Below, piece by piece: positions 1-11,151 of a stretch of 64,000 bases of DNA. The translations under genes were made by a program, and so were the position numbers. The stretch is taken from positions 992,001 to 1,056,000 of the forward strand of contig CP085828.1 of NCBI GenBank assembly GCA_020809705.1. The letters run 5' to 3'. Source of the DNA: Calonectria ilicicola (Eukaryota > Ascomycota > Sordariomycetes > Hypocreales > Nectriaceae). The stretch's first letter is position 1. Every line of letters starts with the position of its first letter. The notes under the pieces are model-generated. The model was not told where the DNA came from, did no database searches, and saw only the letters and a program-made list of their open reading frames with translations.

Positions 1-768
1 AGTTCTTTCGAACCCTGTGCTTGCAAGTCCGAGGGAATTTCTCACGCTCGTGTTCAGACCTTTTCAGAGCCATGGTCCTGGCAATCAACGATCAAGGGGC
101 GGCCCGAGACAAGTTTTGATGCTGTGAGCAGGACTGGTGCAGTTCTCTTGGGCATACACAGCAATGTGTTGCATAAGAAGATGCCAAAGACAGCAGAGTC
201 CGCTTCTGGATGCGCTAATCCCACTCCAAATACCAGCCAAGTCTTGCTTGGGTTGAACTCAGACACGACAACCATCACCCATGAGTCGAATCTCTCATCT
301 ACCACCAGCATGCGGCAGCCGACTTCCATGGCTAGTGTACCAGGCTCTCAAACCACAGTCAGTAGAAATGTTCAGTGGTCGCCGCCGCTCCAGTGTGACA
401 CGGGAACTGGTGGCGATACTGGAGCTAAGGGAGATGGTGAGAGAAATCTTACACTACGACTCGTGTCCGATGGCCACAGCCAACAAGAAGACAATTACAC
501 ATCAGCTCCAGATACGACTAGTCCCTCCGAACAAAGCCCAATCCATATAGCTCAAGCCGGACAGCAACTTCATGCTTCTAGAGAACACACGCCTGGAGTA
601 TCAACTGAGACGAACGGGGTCCTGAATTTAGTGCGTAAAACACTGATAGATAAACCCAAAATGGGTGTGGTGGGCGCAAAGCGGAGCCTCACAGAGAGTT
701 ATCATCGATCCAAAAAGCGTGTAAAATATTGGTCCTCGGTTCGACCAACGAGAAGGGGTTCAGCATGA
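1..768 (+). CDS. 3' end of an unrecognised gene (partial)
   Basis: Frame 1 is open from the first base of the window to a TGA at 766-768, so this is the C-terminal 255 residues of a gene that starts outside the window. The protein part is rich in Ser, Thr, Gln and Gly, without Cys-rich, membrane or enzymatic motifs. It ends in a basic stretch (RSKKRVKYWSS then PTRRGSA) that could act as a nuclear localisation signal. I do not recognise a family. An overlapping open frame at 281-550 looks like a shadow. The long uninterrupted frame and basic C-terminus favour a real, disordered, possibly nuclear protein, but coding status is only moderately supported. Confidence 0.45.
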   Translation, partial: SSFEPCACKSEGISHARVQTFSEPWSWQSTIKGRPETSFDAVSRTGAVLLGIHSNVLHKKMPKTAESASGCANPTPNTSQVLLGLNSDTTTITHESNLSSTTSMRQPTSMASVPGSQTTVSRNVQWSPPLQCDTGTGGDTGAKGDGERNLTLRLVSDGHSQQEDNYTSAPDTTSPSEQSPIHIAQAGQQLHASREHTPGVSTETNGVLNLVRKTLIDKPKMGVVGAKRSLTESYHRSKKRVKYWSSVRPTRRGSA

Positions 769-3700
769 GTCTATTCAAGGCCAAATAGAAAAGAGAGAAG
801 GTATCGGCAATGACTGACGGAGCGAAAGTGTATTCCTCGAAAGTACAGTGGATTTGTAGAATTTTCGCCTGATCACTTCATATCACTCACAGAAATTCCC
901 TTGTATTTGCTTGCTGTCATTATTGGTCTTAAAATAGTTGCTGTAAATACGATGTGAGAATCCGATACATGGTGATATTTTGATCTCCTTCTTTACCATA
1001 CAAAAAAACCAGGAGACTGTTCTTTTTATGAAGTTTTTTTTTTCTCCTGTATGAAATCCGTCGGGAGTGTGTCTACTTCAAGCGCAGCTTGGATGAGAAT
1101 GAGGCTCAATATCTGAAGGGCGTGACTCATTTGGGCACAATTGACGAGACCTACACCCCCAAGTCATCTACCACATGCCTTGCACGATATGGCAATGACC
1201 TTTGGAAGACAGGCATAAGGTTTCATTATTGGTCTTGGCATTTTAAGCAGATTAGGTGGGGTGGGGTTATGTTTGGCGCAAGAAAGACTTGGGCCTTCTG
1301 TTGGTCTTCGCTTGTCAGCCCATTTGACGATAGTGGATTCACATTCACATGCAATTGGAGCTTGGCATCCAATTCTAAGGAACTAATACGAGTTACTGAA
1401 TAGTAATTAATTCATGAAAAAACATCAAGAAAACGCAGATACCCCTATCGGGGAAAAAAAAGAGGCGTCAAGATACGTCTAGGTCAAGGGACAATGGGTT
1501 CCATCGACGACAAAAGCGCCATTCCTCCACTTGGTATCAAATAGCAACGTCATCATGGAAGTTTTCTTGGCAACTTCATGATGTCACTGACCGAAAATAA
1601 TAATGACTAGAGATGCACATGCACATAAGTGCAATGGTCCACCCGGGTGGGCGGTATGGCACCATAAAAGCCTTATCAGAGGCGAGAACTTAGCTCGTTT
1701 CATCACAGGGGAAGTGACATGCCGCCGTTGGGGGGCCGCAGAGCATCTTGCCGTCCGTCCGGATCAACAAAAACATATGGCGATCGTCAAAGACGGACGG
1801 ACGCAAGGCGAAGGGTACCAGGGTTATCGCGAAACTAGGATTCCGTCCTGTTTTCTTCCGCTCGCATCCGGCCACGTCAAACTGGACTGTGCTTCCTCTG
1901 GGTCACAACAACAACAAAGCTGTCCCTTCGGTTCCTATCTCGCAGAAATGAGGCGCTGCGCAGAGGCTGAGCGGTGACCACACCGAGAGTTCGGGCCCTG
2001 CATGAGTCTATCTGGCCAGTTGTTTATCTTTGTCCCAGTTTAATTAGGAGTTTTCTACGGATACTCCGGTCCCAACATGTTTATTTTTCATGTATTTGGG
2101 CATTTGCAGCCCAATCAGAGAGAACGTGTGTCTATCACGCAAAACCCTATCAGACCGTCTCCCTCGCCAAAGCGCAGATTGATATCTAACCCTCCCTCCC
2201 CCCCTGTGGCCTGCAGACCGAGCGCCTCACCTCCACCTCACCTGTACCTCACCTTGCATCGCCTCCGTTTCGGTGAGGCAGACTAGCAAATAGGAAAAAG
2301 CAACGAAACCACGCCCCCAATTTCTCGACACCCCCAAGATAAGAAGCAAAGAAAAAAAAAAGAGGCGTCCCCACGGCGGCCCGTGTCTAAGGAACGACGG
2401 AGCAAAAAAAATTTTCTTTCTTGATTAATCCATCCAAGAGGGAGAGAAAAAAATCGGAGCTTGCACACAAACATCCCACTGCTCATGAATCATGACAATG
2501 AAAATATGCCTCTTTCTTTTACGCACATTTGCACCTTGGCTGACCCCCACGTCCCTTCTTTTGGTAGGTAGGTAGATGGGCCCCTGGGGCTCCCACTCTC
2601 CACACATCTTGCCTCTTCTCGCCCCCAATCTGGCTCAAATGCCGATGTGCGCTTCTGTCGCGCAGCTCCTCCCCTTTTTCCCTTGTAGTGCCCCCATCGT
2701 CCTGGTCATTTTGTCAGGGCCCCTCCCCCAAACTTCCCAGAACTCGGGTCCTTTAAAAAGTCTCCACCACGCCGTCGGCGGGCAATTACTATTTTAATTT
2801 TCCTGCTTTCTTTTCTTTTTCTGATTTCTTGGTCTGATGGTTCTGTATTTTTTTTTTCAAGCCCGGTTCCACATTACACCCATGTCGGGCTTTGCTGTGC
2901 ATTGAACAAGCGTATGATGATGAGCTGGTGCGGGATCCACGATTGAGGAAACTCGAGTGTTTTTGATGAAGAACAAGAAACAAGGCGGGAAAGAAAAGAC
3001 AACCTGGCAGTGCATTCCCGATAACCGGGTTTTCCGCTTCCCTCGCTTTCAGCTTCCCCCCAAACGTGGATCCCGCCCAGGCCGACCCCTGGTGCCACCC
3101 GCCCTTGCCATGGATTAATTGACCTTGTTAGTATACTGTACTCTGGATGTAGCTGTTGTAGACCGCCGTTGCCCTGCCTTGCCCTGCTTCTTGCAAGTCC
3201 CGAAGGCGCCCCATCAGTGCATCCTGACATGGAAAGGGCAATTGCATGGGTTTACCGATCATGTGTAGACGTGGGGGTCACCCTCCGATGCTTGTCCGTA
3301 CGAAGCTGTGCCTTTTGGTTCTGGGCTCTCTGGCCTGTCGCGGAAAAAAAGGGTCAGTGAGCCCACGTCATGTCATGTCGCATTTTGTGTTGCAGTGCTA
3401 AAGCCCGGGACTAACAGCGGTTCGGTCGGCCTCTCCATTAAGTTTTCGTCGTCCTTTGTGCCCATTACCAATTCCTCGCTTCCGACTTGCTGGGCGAACC
3501 ACTGCCGACCCGCCCGAATCGACCCATAGGCCCATCTACTTGATTCACGAAAGGGAAAAACCCCGGTGATGCTTTGGCTTTGCGGGGTATCCGGGCGCCG
3601 AAGGGGGGCAGATCCCCTTCGCGAGAGTCGCAGACAAGCAATCTGTTACGCACGAGATGTATGACGGATGGAGACTGTGAATCAATGGGCTGGCCAAGGA

Positions 3701-4403
3701 TGTGGGCTGCCGGGCAAACGGCCGATCGCCATCTCACACAATCTCACCACCCTTCTTTATGCAACATCTCACATCGTATGCCGGTTGACGCTGCAATATC
3801 ACATGTTGACCGCCCGAAGCGGAAATGGCCAGCGTGACAGCTCGAGGCAAACGAGGCGCTGCTGAGCGGCGCAGTGCGTAGCGTTGCACAGAAGCCTATT
3901 CCGCCAGCCTGTTGCCTGCACTGGCGTTGCAGTCGGACTTCAAATCATTACGTTGGGGTAACCGTAGCAGCAGCCTGGTGGTGTAGGAGGGCCGGATCTT
4001 TTACCCTAGACCGTCTGAACTTGTCGTTGTCATGGCTTACATACATGGTTGCGGGGAACGTCATTTCGATGGGGTAAAAACATGTGCCGGGTGTGAACAT
4101 CACTGACAAAAATTATTCATGATGAAAGGCAATTCATTTCAATTCATTGCATCTACTGTACAATCGCAATGACAATTATGTACAATGCTGTACCAATGGC
4201 CACGCTTCTGCTTTTGCCCAAGTCCCAGAGAGAAAAAAAAAATTCCTAGACGCCGTTGCTCCACAAGAGCTCTTCCCTTCAACTTCCCCAGGTATCAATC
4301 AATGGTCATTACCGCATCAATGATTGGATGCTCTTCACTTGTTTCGCGTCCCACATTAAAGTCGCTTTTTTTTTTTGTTGGCCCACTGAGCCCCTGTCCA
4401 CTC
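769..4403. other. Intergenic region without a supported gene
   Basis: About 3.6 kb with only short scattered open frames (longest about 120 codons) of unconvincing composition. It holds A- or T-runs (1015-1050, 2345-2420, 2845-2865) and CT-rich blocks near 2190-2330 and 2540-2750 typical of fungal promoters. No RNA gene or repeat family recognised. Confidence 0.6.
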
Positions 4404-5366
4404 TTACAGAGTCGCTTCGAGATCCATTGCGTCTTGGAATCCTCGAGTAATGTTTTCCAGCTCCTTCTGCGACGGACCGACGCATGGGCTGCGTGGCTCG
4501 CCACCGTAACCGGCAAAGTGGCCCAACGCAGCCTTGACGCCGACAAAGCCCGTCTTGATGGCCACCCAGTCGGCCTTGGCCACGAGAGCCTGCAACTCTC
4601 GGGCCTCGCGCCACTTGCCCTCGTCAGCCAGCTCCGTGATGCGGACGCATGCCTTAGGGCACAGGTTGGCCAAGCCAGAGATGGTTCCGTTTCCACCCAC
4701 AGCGTGTCCCTGCAGGATGAAGTCGGCGCTACCGCCGCCCACAAAGAAGCCCTCGGGGCAGTCAGCCACAATGCGGGCGAGCTTTCCCGTGTTTCCACAA
4801 GTGAGCTTGACGCCCACAACATTGGGGTGCTTGGCGATCTCGAGGATCACATCCGAGTTGAGGTCGCGACCTGCAGCAGCGCCGGGGAAGTTGTAGACCA
4901 GCAGGGGGATTGGGCTCTTGTCTGCCACGTCGTAAAAGTGCTTCACAACTAGGTTATCAGGAAGAAGACCGCCGTAGTAGCTGGGGGGGAGGACAAGGGC
5001 GTGAGTGGCGCCGGCTCGGGCAGCATCCACGCAGAGCTGTGTTGTCTCCTTGGTGCTCTGAGCACCACATCCAGCAATCAGAGGAACCCTGGACTCCTCG
5101 TGGAGGATTGTGTCTCTGGCAACTCGGATGATGGCGGTGCGTTCGTCGTGGGAGAGGTGGGCGCATTCGCCGTTGGAGCCATGGACGACGATGCCGGCGA
5201 CTCCAGAGTTCAGAAGCTTGATGAGATGCTTCTCGAGGGCGGGAGCATCAACCTCGTCTTCACTGTTGAAGAAGGCAACGGTAGGGACGTAGACTCCGTC
5301 GCTGAGTCGCAGTTGCTGTGCCTTAGGAGAACCCATCATGGGAGAGCTAATGATTGTAGCAGGCAT
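4404..5366 (-). CDS. DHDPS/NAL-family aldolase (dihydrodipicolinate synthase-like)
   Basis: Single-exon gene for 320 residues, stop TAA. It belongs to the class I pyruvate-dependent aldolase family (DapA/NanA TIM barrel), whose members form a Schiff base with pyruvate. Visible landmarks: G-S-N-G-E at about 63-67, in the place of the family GTTGE/GTSGE pyruvate-binding loop; Tyr158 in LVYNFPG, the proton-relay tyrosine; and Lys187 in VGVKLTCGN, the Schiff-base lysine. Length is close to the usual 290-330. Fungi make lysine by the alpha-aminoadipate route, so a biosynthetic DapA role is unlikely. A catabolic role (4-hydroxy-2-oxoglutarate aldolase, or 2-keto-3-deoxy-L-galactonate aldolase as in fungal galacturonate degradation) is more plausible, but substrate cannot be read from sequence. 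The start is the first ATG of the frame. Two Met-Gly/Pro-rich residues groups precede the barrel and could be a short leader. Confidence 0.88.
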   Translation of the reverse strand: MPATIISSPMMGSPKAQQLRLSDGVYVPTVAFFNSEDEVDAPALEKHLIKLLNSGVAGIVVHGSNGECAHLSHDERTAIIRVARDTILHEESRVPLIAGCGAQSTKETTQLCVDAARAGATHALVLPPSYYGGLLPDNLVVKHFYDVADKSPIPLLVYNFPGAAAGRDLNSDVILEIAKHPNVVGVKLTCGNTGKLARIVADCPEGFFVGGGSADFILQGHAVGGNGTISGLANLCPKACVRITELADEGKWREARELQALVAKADWVAIKTGFVGVKAALGHFAGYGGEPRSPCVGPSQKELENITRGFQDAMDLEATL

Positions 5367-7444
5367 GGATAATAATAATGAGGTCTTGTGTGTGGTGGTG
5401 GTGATCCGTGTAAGTCGATCTGGAGAGCTGTGCTTATCAACTTGATAAGATTCGCAGAAGTCCCAATCTTAAACGGAGGAAGAAGATGAAATCTATATGA
5501 GAGAATGATAGAAAAAGAAACATCGAAGGACGGTGTCAGCTGCCCTTTTATATTCCAAGCAGCACCACCAAAAGAGGAGACCTCGTCATGAGGCTTGGGT
5601 GTACAAGCTCCCCTCCAGGGCCCAAGCGCCTCCTGTCGGCAGCTCACGAGAGCGTGGGGGTTAGCTGGGGTCGCCTGGGGTCAGGAGCTTCAATCCGTGG
5701 ATCCGGCGGGTCCTCCGGCCGAGACAGCCCGGACCGGGAGGAGGAGGGAGTGACCACGGTGCCACGACCGAGATAAAATGGAAGCTTGGCCGCGAGTAAA
5801 GAGACAAGAGGCGGTCTCCGCTGGATGCGGCGTCACAATGCGGCAGTGGGGGCCAGCAGAAAACTGGAGTTGTGGCCTGTTTTGCTGCCAAAGCCGATAG
5901 AAGACGTCGTGACAAGAGACATGATGCCAGGATGGCTGCAGCCTCTCAGCAGGACAGGTGTAACGTAAGAGAGCTGGGGACACCATCAGGAGGGCACACG
6001 CATTAAGCCTCGACTAGTACCAACGTAGAAGCAGGTACCATGGGCGATCTTGGTCGTCTGATCTGCGCTGGAGGAGGGAGGGGACGCCATGAGCTGAGAT
6101 TGGCTGAGCCATGACAATTCGGCTGAGGACTACGAACGCCTTGGGCAGACGGCTGGGAGCACCGCCTGGTAGCAAACACAAAAGGCCACTTTGCTAGCCC
6201 GAATTCGAAGCTGAAAGGGGCGAAAAAGGCGGCGACTAAAGAGCAGCCTGACCCCCACGCGGTCCTCGATGCTTGACAATGTACTCCGTACTCGGTCAAC
6301 CCAGGTGCTGTCGTGCTCTGTCACGCTCCGCCGTCCAATGGCTGTCGCGAATTGACAGGTCCGGCGCTCGTCTGGGACCTGTGTAACATCAAGCTCCAAT
6401 CCTGGGGACGCTAAACCAAAGCGCCCCGGGGTTCTGGGTCAGCCAGTTGAATTTCGACGACGGCGGTTGGTCGACGCCTGGGGATCAGGGGAGGGGCTGG
6501 AATTTGATGGGCAGCGTGGGGGTTGAAGACAAAAAAACCTGGACCTGGGCTTGGGCTGACGAGCAAAGCAGGAATCAATGTCGATGATGATGGTATGACG
6601 CCTCGCCACTTCAGCCTGAGGATGCCGAGTGGCTGGAGGGGCTAACAGGCGACAGGAAAGCAGTGGTCTGGCGGTGATGGGCCAATTCCCGCCCGGATCG
6701 GCAGGCGGACGTGATTGAGGACGGTGATTGATCAATTCGACCCGTCACTTGACTTGCGCAGCCTCCAAAGGGAGGGAGGGCAAGCAGTTCCGCTAAGCCC
6801 GTCAGCCTTCAGGGATGTTGCAGCTTGTTGGCTGTGTGCCCTGTCACTCCCGCGCCGACAAAAAAAGCCCAACACCTCAGCAGAGTCGGTGCGGTAAGAA
6901 GGGAGCGTGCAGGCCGTGGCCCTCACGTGCTGCGACAGCGTGGGGGTAAGTTTGGCGAGGTCATCTGGTGAAGATTGGGATCTGGATCAAACAAATCCTA
7001 TTTTGGCGAATCTGGCAGCGGATACAAATTACAGCCTTCGGCAGTCAATGTATGTCACCAGCTGTTTTTTTTTTCCGATGTGGAAGGGGTACCGCGGACG
7101 TCTTGACTGCCGCGCAGTCATTGTTCTACCTTTTGCTGTCACATCAATGGAAACGCCTTCAACGTATCTATTATCAGCCCATTTGATGGGACATGTTGCC
7201 GTCTATGTATGCCTACTATCGAACCGATACCGGGTCTACCTGGCGAAATAAATACGTAGTATGTACATAGTCCCTACCTTCTGGGGTACCGGAACATTGA
7301 CGCGGGGGACCGCTGTCGCACATTTACAACGGCTTATCAAGCCCCTATCTCGATTGTCCATCTCAGCCTCTCTCGCCTGTGGTGGGTGGGTGCACGGTTC
7401 TCTGACCACCACGGGGACATCGCTAAGACCTTTATCAACCAACT
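5367..7444. other. Intergenic region, promoter side of the aldolase
   Basis: About 2.1 kb with no supported gene. The 150 bases before the aldolase ATG are CT-rich on the minus strand, as expected of a fungal promoter. Short open frames on both strands (about 60-115 codons) lack family motifs or splice structure. Confidence 0.55.
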
Positions 7445-8526
7445 CTAGACTCGACCACCAATTCGGCTTCTCCAAGCCAGATACCCGGCGTACCCCACAG
7501 CCGCCGTCAGCGCCAGTCTCCCGACGGCGCTGAGTAGGTTGTCATTAGCTCTTCGAGTGCTCTTAGCGAGCATCTTGGTTGACTGGGCCTTGAACATTTC
7601 GCGGTCATTTAATCGGGGAAACGGCGCTTCAACCATTTGGCCAGTTGCGTCGTCCTTGACCATAGGCACGGGGACCTCTAAGAAGTCGCAGAGGGGTTTC
7701 CACCCATCTGTGATAGTGTACTCGATGCGCCGGTCTGCGGGGATGCGCTCCCGGAACTCGTCGTATTGAGACTTAAACCAAGCAATGGCCTTTTCCTTCT
7801 CTTTGCCATGGTCGTACTTTAGCACATGCGCCCTTACCGTTTTGCTGTAGGGAATCATGTGGCTAAAAACACGATCAAAGGTGAGGCAATAGAGCACATG
7901 GACCATATGCGCCGCGCCTTGTGGCTTGGTGAGTGTGTAGATGCTGTTCAAAACACTCTCGTACCACTTCTCAGGGTCGCGGTTCAGGATAATGACTTTT
8001 GCATCCGGGTAGATTTCGGCGAGTTCGGCGCCGAAGAATGCGGCGGGAGCGTCGCATACGGCCTGGAAGTGGCCGAGGAGACGGTCCCAATCGGCACGGG
8101 TATAGGTTCCCTTACCGGCGTATTTGGCCTCAAAAGCACGAACCCATTCGGCGCTGTCAGCCGGTGACTCAATCATGTCGTGCATGTGATAGCAGCCATA
8201 GAAACCCAGTTGCCAGAGCGCGCTACGGATGCCTGTTTGCCCAGGACGCGACGGTCAGCTTGTTGCTCGGCTTGTGATTGAGTGTTGCAGGGGGGGAAGG
8301 GGATGTAAAGTCAATCTCATTCCCGCACGGGATTGCGTGATGCAGGGAATATCGCAGCATCACCAACAAAACAGGACAGCTGCATCGGCAACTACGCGTT
8401 GAATGGGTCGGGAAATCAACAAAACATACTCAGAGTTCCTGTACGGTGAACGCCACAGACGATAACGCGCATGGGAACGATGCGGTCAGGGAGCACGACG
8501 CCCTGGGGCTCAGATTGCGAAGCCAT
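7445..8526 (-). CDS. Sulfotransferase-family P-loop protein with C-terminal membrane anchor
   Basis: Two exons, 8526-8430 and 8232-7445, joined over a 197-bp intron (GTATGT..CAG), give 294 residues ending in TAG. The splice restores the motif CGVHRTGTLSIR at about 24-35, the PAPS-binding P-loop of the fungal Sulfotransfer_4-type family. A second family landmark is VIILNRDPEKWYESV, where the Arg contacts the 3'-phosphate of the cofactor. The C-terminus (LLSAVGRLALTAAVGYAGYL then WRSR) is one hydrophobic segment followed by basic residues, so the protein is probably tail-anchored with the catalytic domain in the cytosol. Homologues are often annotated vaguely as P-loop NTPase or NAD-epimerase. 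Substrate is unknown. After the TAG the frame stays open for only about 35 codons of unremarkable sequence, so I take this TAG as the true end. Confidence 0.85.
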
Positions 8527-11151
8527 TATGTGGTTGGGTTGAGTTGGCACGGTTAACAACGGCACGCACGATGAAGGAAAAGGGTGGGCTGATACAGCTG
8601 GAGTTTTCGTTTTTTTGGGGCCGGGATGGAAAATACACTGTGGCTGGCTGATGCCTATGCGGTTTGGCGCTCAAGGTCGTTTACCCCTCCCTCTAGTTGT
8701 GAAGGATCCTTGGAATACGCCGGCTTTACCAGAAGAAGAATTCGGCTGCCAAATCAGGGAAGAGGCGTCTCCAGCTCGTATCTCTTTTCGACAGACTACT
8801 GTGTCCAGATCAGATAACCAGTGTACTTTTTTTTTTCTCCATTAACCTTCTTTTTAAGTAGGGGGTCTGGATTTCGCGTTTCACTCTCTCTCCAATACAG
8901 CCCTTGAAATATTGTTTCCCCCTTGACCTTCCCGCCATCCCCCAGCTGCCTCGGGAATGGACATTGTATAAAATAAATAAATCAATTGGGCATAATTTGA
9001 TTTTTCTCTTATTTTTCGGTTATCGAATTGATGTTCAGAGCAGTTGAGTTCCGTAATGCTCAAGGTAACGAAGTCACAGAGGGACAATCTTTCAAGGGGT
9101 GTGTTGGAGGCGCTCGCAAAGTGTTGAGAAGTAGCGGCATCGGGCATCCGTCTCCGCCATTCATTCGTTTCCAACCTGTTTTCTTCCCTGTCTTTTCCTA
9201 ATGAGAGCCGCAAATCACCTTTACCGAGAGACCACTCTGGCGCACGAGCCCGTCATCAGCTCGGCAGACGAGACGGGCGCATGTTTCTTTCTGTGTGCCC
9301 AACTGTGCCCTAAAACTCCGTGGTTGCCGTAGACTCAAACAAGATCTCGTGTCTTGGCGAGGGTGGTTTGCATGCATGACCTGTAGAGTCACAAGAGTGG
9401 CGTGATTGAACATTGACAGGTCATTGGCCTGATTCATGACTGCGACTGCAGTTGCGAGAGCGACCCAATGGTGCAGACGCCCGGCGATGGGGCTCTGTCT
9501 CCTTATCCGCCACCTTTCTTTTTATAATTCCAAAATCTAACGGAGCCGACATTTCGGGAACCTAGCGAGGGCACGTCCTTTACTATCTGGGTATCCCGAG
9601 AGCAAATTGAGCCCCATCTGCGGCTCGTGTCCTATCAAACCTCTAGTGGGCCAAGGAACTATGCAACCACTAGCGCTTAGCCTTTCGGCTTTTGTTATCC
9701 GCAGCCTTTAGAGACGCCCTAGAAGGTTTTTAGCGGACAGTCGGACAGGCCGGGCCGCGTGGATTGAGCCTCCGAACTAGGATTCTCGACGCCTTAACCC
9801 TGCGAGAGATCCATCGTTGACCGAACCCACTAGTGTGAGTGGGTGGAATCAACTCAAATAGCAACTTATAGCATGCCGGAACTTATCAGAGGCAAGGGCA
9901 GCGTGAAAAATTTTCCTAATGGCTTCAGGCATCGCCGCTTGAATTACGCGTCAGGATGGGCTGCTTGCTCTGCAAGAGGAAGAGATGACAGTCTCGTAGA
10001 GGAAAGTCTCCCTGTCAATCAATCGGGCGCAAATCACTTGCAGAAACCGTCAATCGTCGTCATCCAAGTCCAATGCGTGATTGTCCATACCTGCGACCGC
10101 ACCAATGCCATCACATCCCAAAGGGGCAACGCAAAGCGCAAATCGCCAGTCGCCTTAGCGAAGCTCCAGGGCCCAAGCCTAAGCAAGACCCGATGCGCGG
10201 TGGGGTGCCGTACAATAGCCATTGAAGCCAAGCTTTCCAGGCCAGCTCAAGCTCTCCACTATCACCGACACCGAATCTTCCGCCAACATCAGAGACACGG
10301 ACCCTTTGCTGCTGTCAAGGTCCCTGAAGCACAGGGCAGCTCAAGCACGTGGTTCCTCACTGGTTGGTGATGGGCGCTTGGTGGCGGTGGCGGCCCCTGA
10401 CAGATAGCAGGTGAACCCTCTGTGGCCGCTAAAAAAAGCCATGCTGCAGGCGGGATCGTCACAGAAACGCCTGCAAAAGCCAAGACGTCTCACCTTGGCC
10501 TCTCTGTGCACACCTCATCCACTTCAACGTCGCGACACACCCGCACCCACTTGCTCAATCCAAATCCGATTCATCGAACCGTCAAGCCATACCCGAGCCA
10601 ACCAAGACGGGACATGAGCCTCAAGCAACTAATGAAACGGCAAAAGCAAGCTCGTCCCGTCTGCTGCATAGCTCTGCTGATAGCTTGCCGGGAGAACCCT
10701 GACGGCAAGCCCACAGCGACATCCAGATAGCAACACCACCGTGGGAAAAACTTAGCACCTCGTAGCCGCCGAGCAGGTCTCCAGTCACAACCGTGTTCTC
10801 TCTCTTCTCTTCTCAGCATAACTTAGATCCGATCTCTCACAGGTATGCTGTCTCGGTCCTCTTTCGGCGACCCACCAACCCTTATCGCCTCTTCCTTAGT
10901 TCGAGCACCCCATCGTTGCGCAAAGGCCCAGTTTTGTTCTCGCCCCAAGGTGCGAGACGAAAAAAAATGTCAATCTCTGGACCCTCCCACAGATCACTTA
11001 CTGCCATGGGGAAAATCTTCTTTACCCCCTTGGGCTCCCGCCCAAGGTCTCCCTGAGAGACATAGTCTTAGGACACACTCCTTAACCTCCTGAAACCACT
11101 TTCAACCTTCTACGCTTTAGACATTCACCGGCAGCCATCGGCCGCGACAGC
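8527..11151. other. Intergenic region
   Basis: About 2.6 kb between divergent genes. The T-run and CT-rich blocks at 8825-8870 and 10790-11150 look like promoter or 5' UTR sequence of the downstream gene. A 175-codon open frame at 9843-10370 has no family features and I do not call it. A short inverted repeat (ACCCACT/AGTGGGT, 9825-9844) lies just before it. No RNA gene recognised. Confidence 0.5.

Noticed and set aside
1089..1403. 104-codon open frame as a small gene
   Set aside because: No family features; unusual Trp-rich composition and lack of supporting context.
9540..9840. Possible tRNA or structured RNA
   Set aside because: Short inverted repeats exist, but no A/B box pair or cloverleaf could be found by eye.
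9843..10370. 175-codon open frame as a gene
   Set aside because: No domain, no promoter or splice context, mixed composition, and an opposite frame of similar quality.
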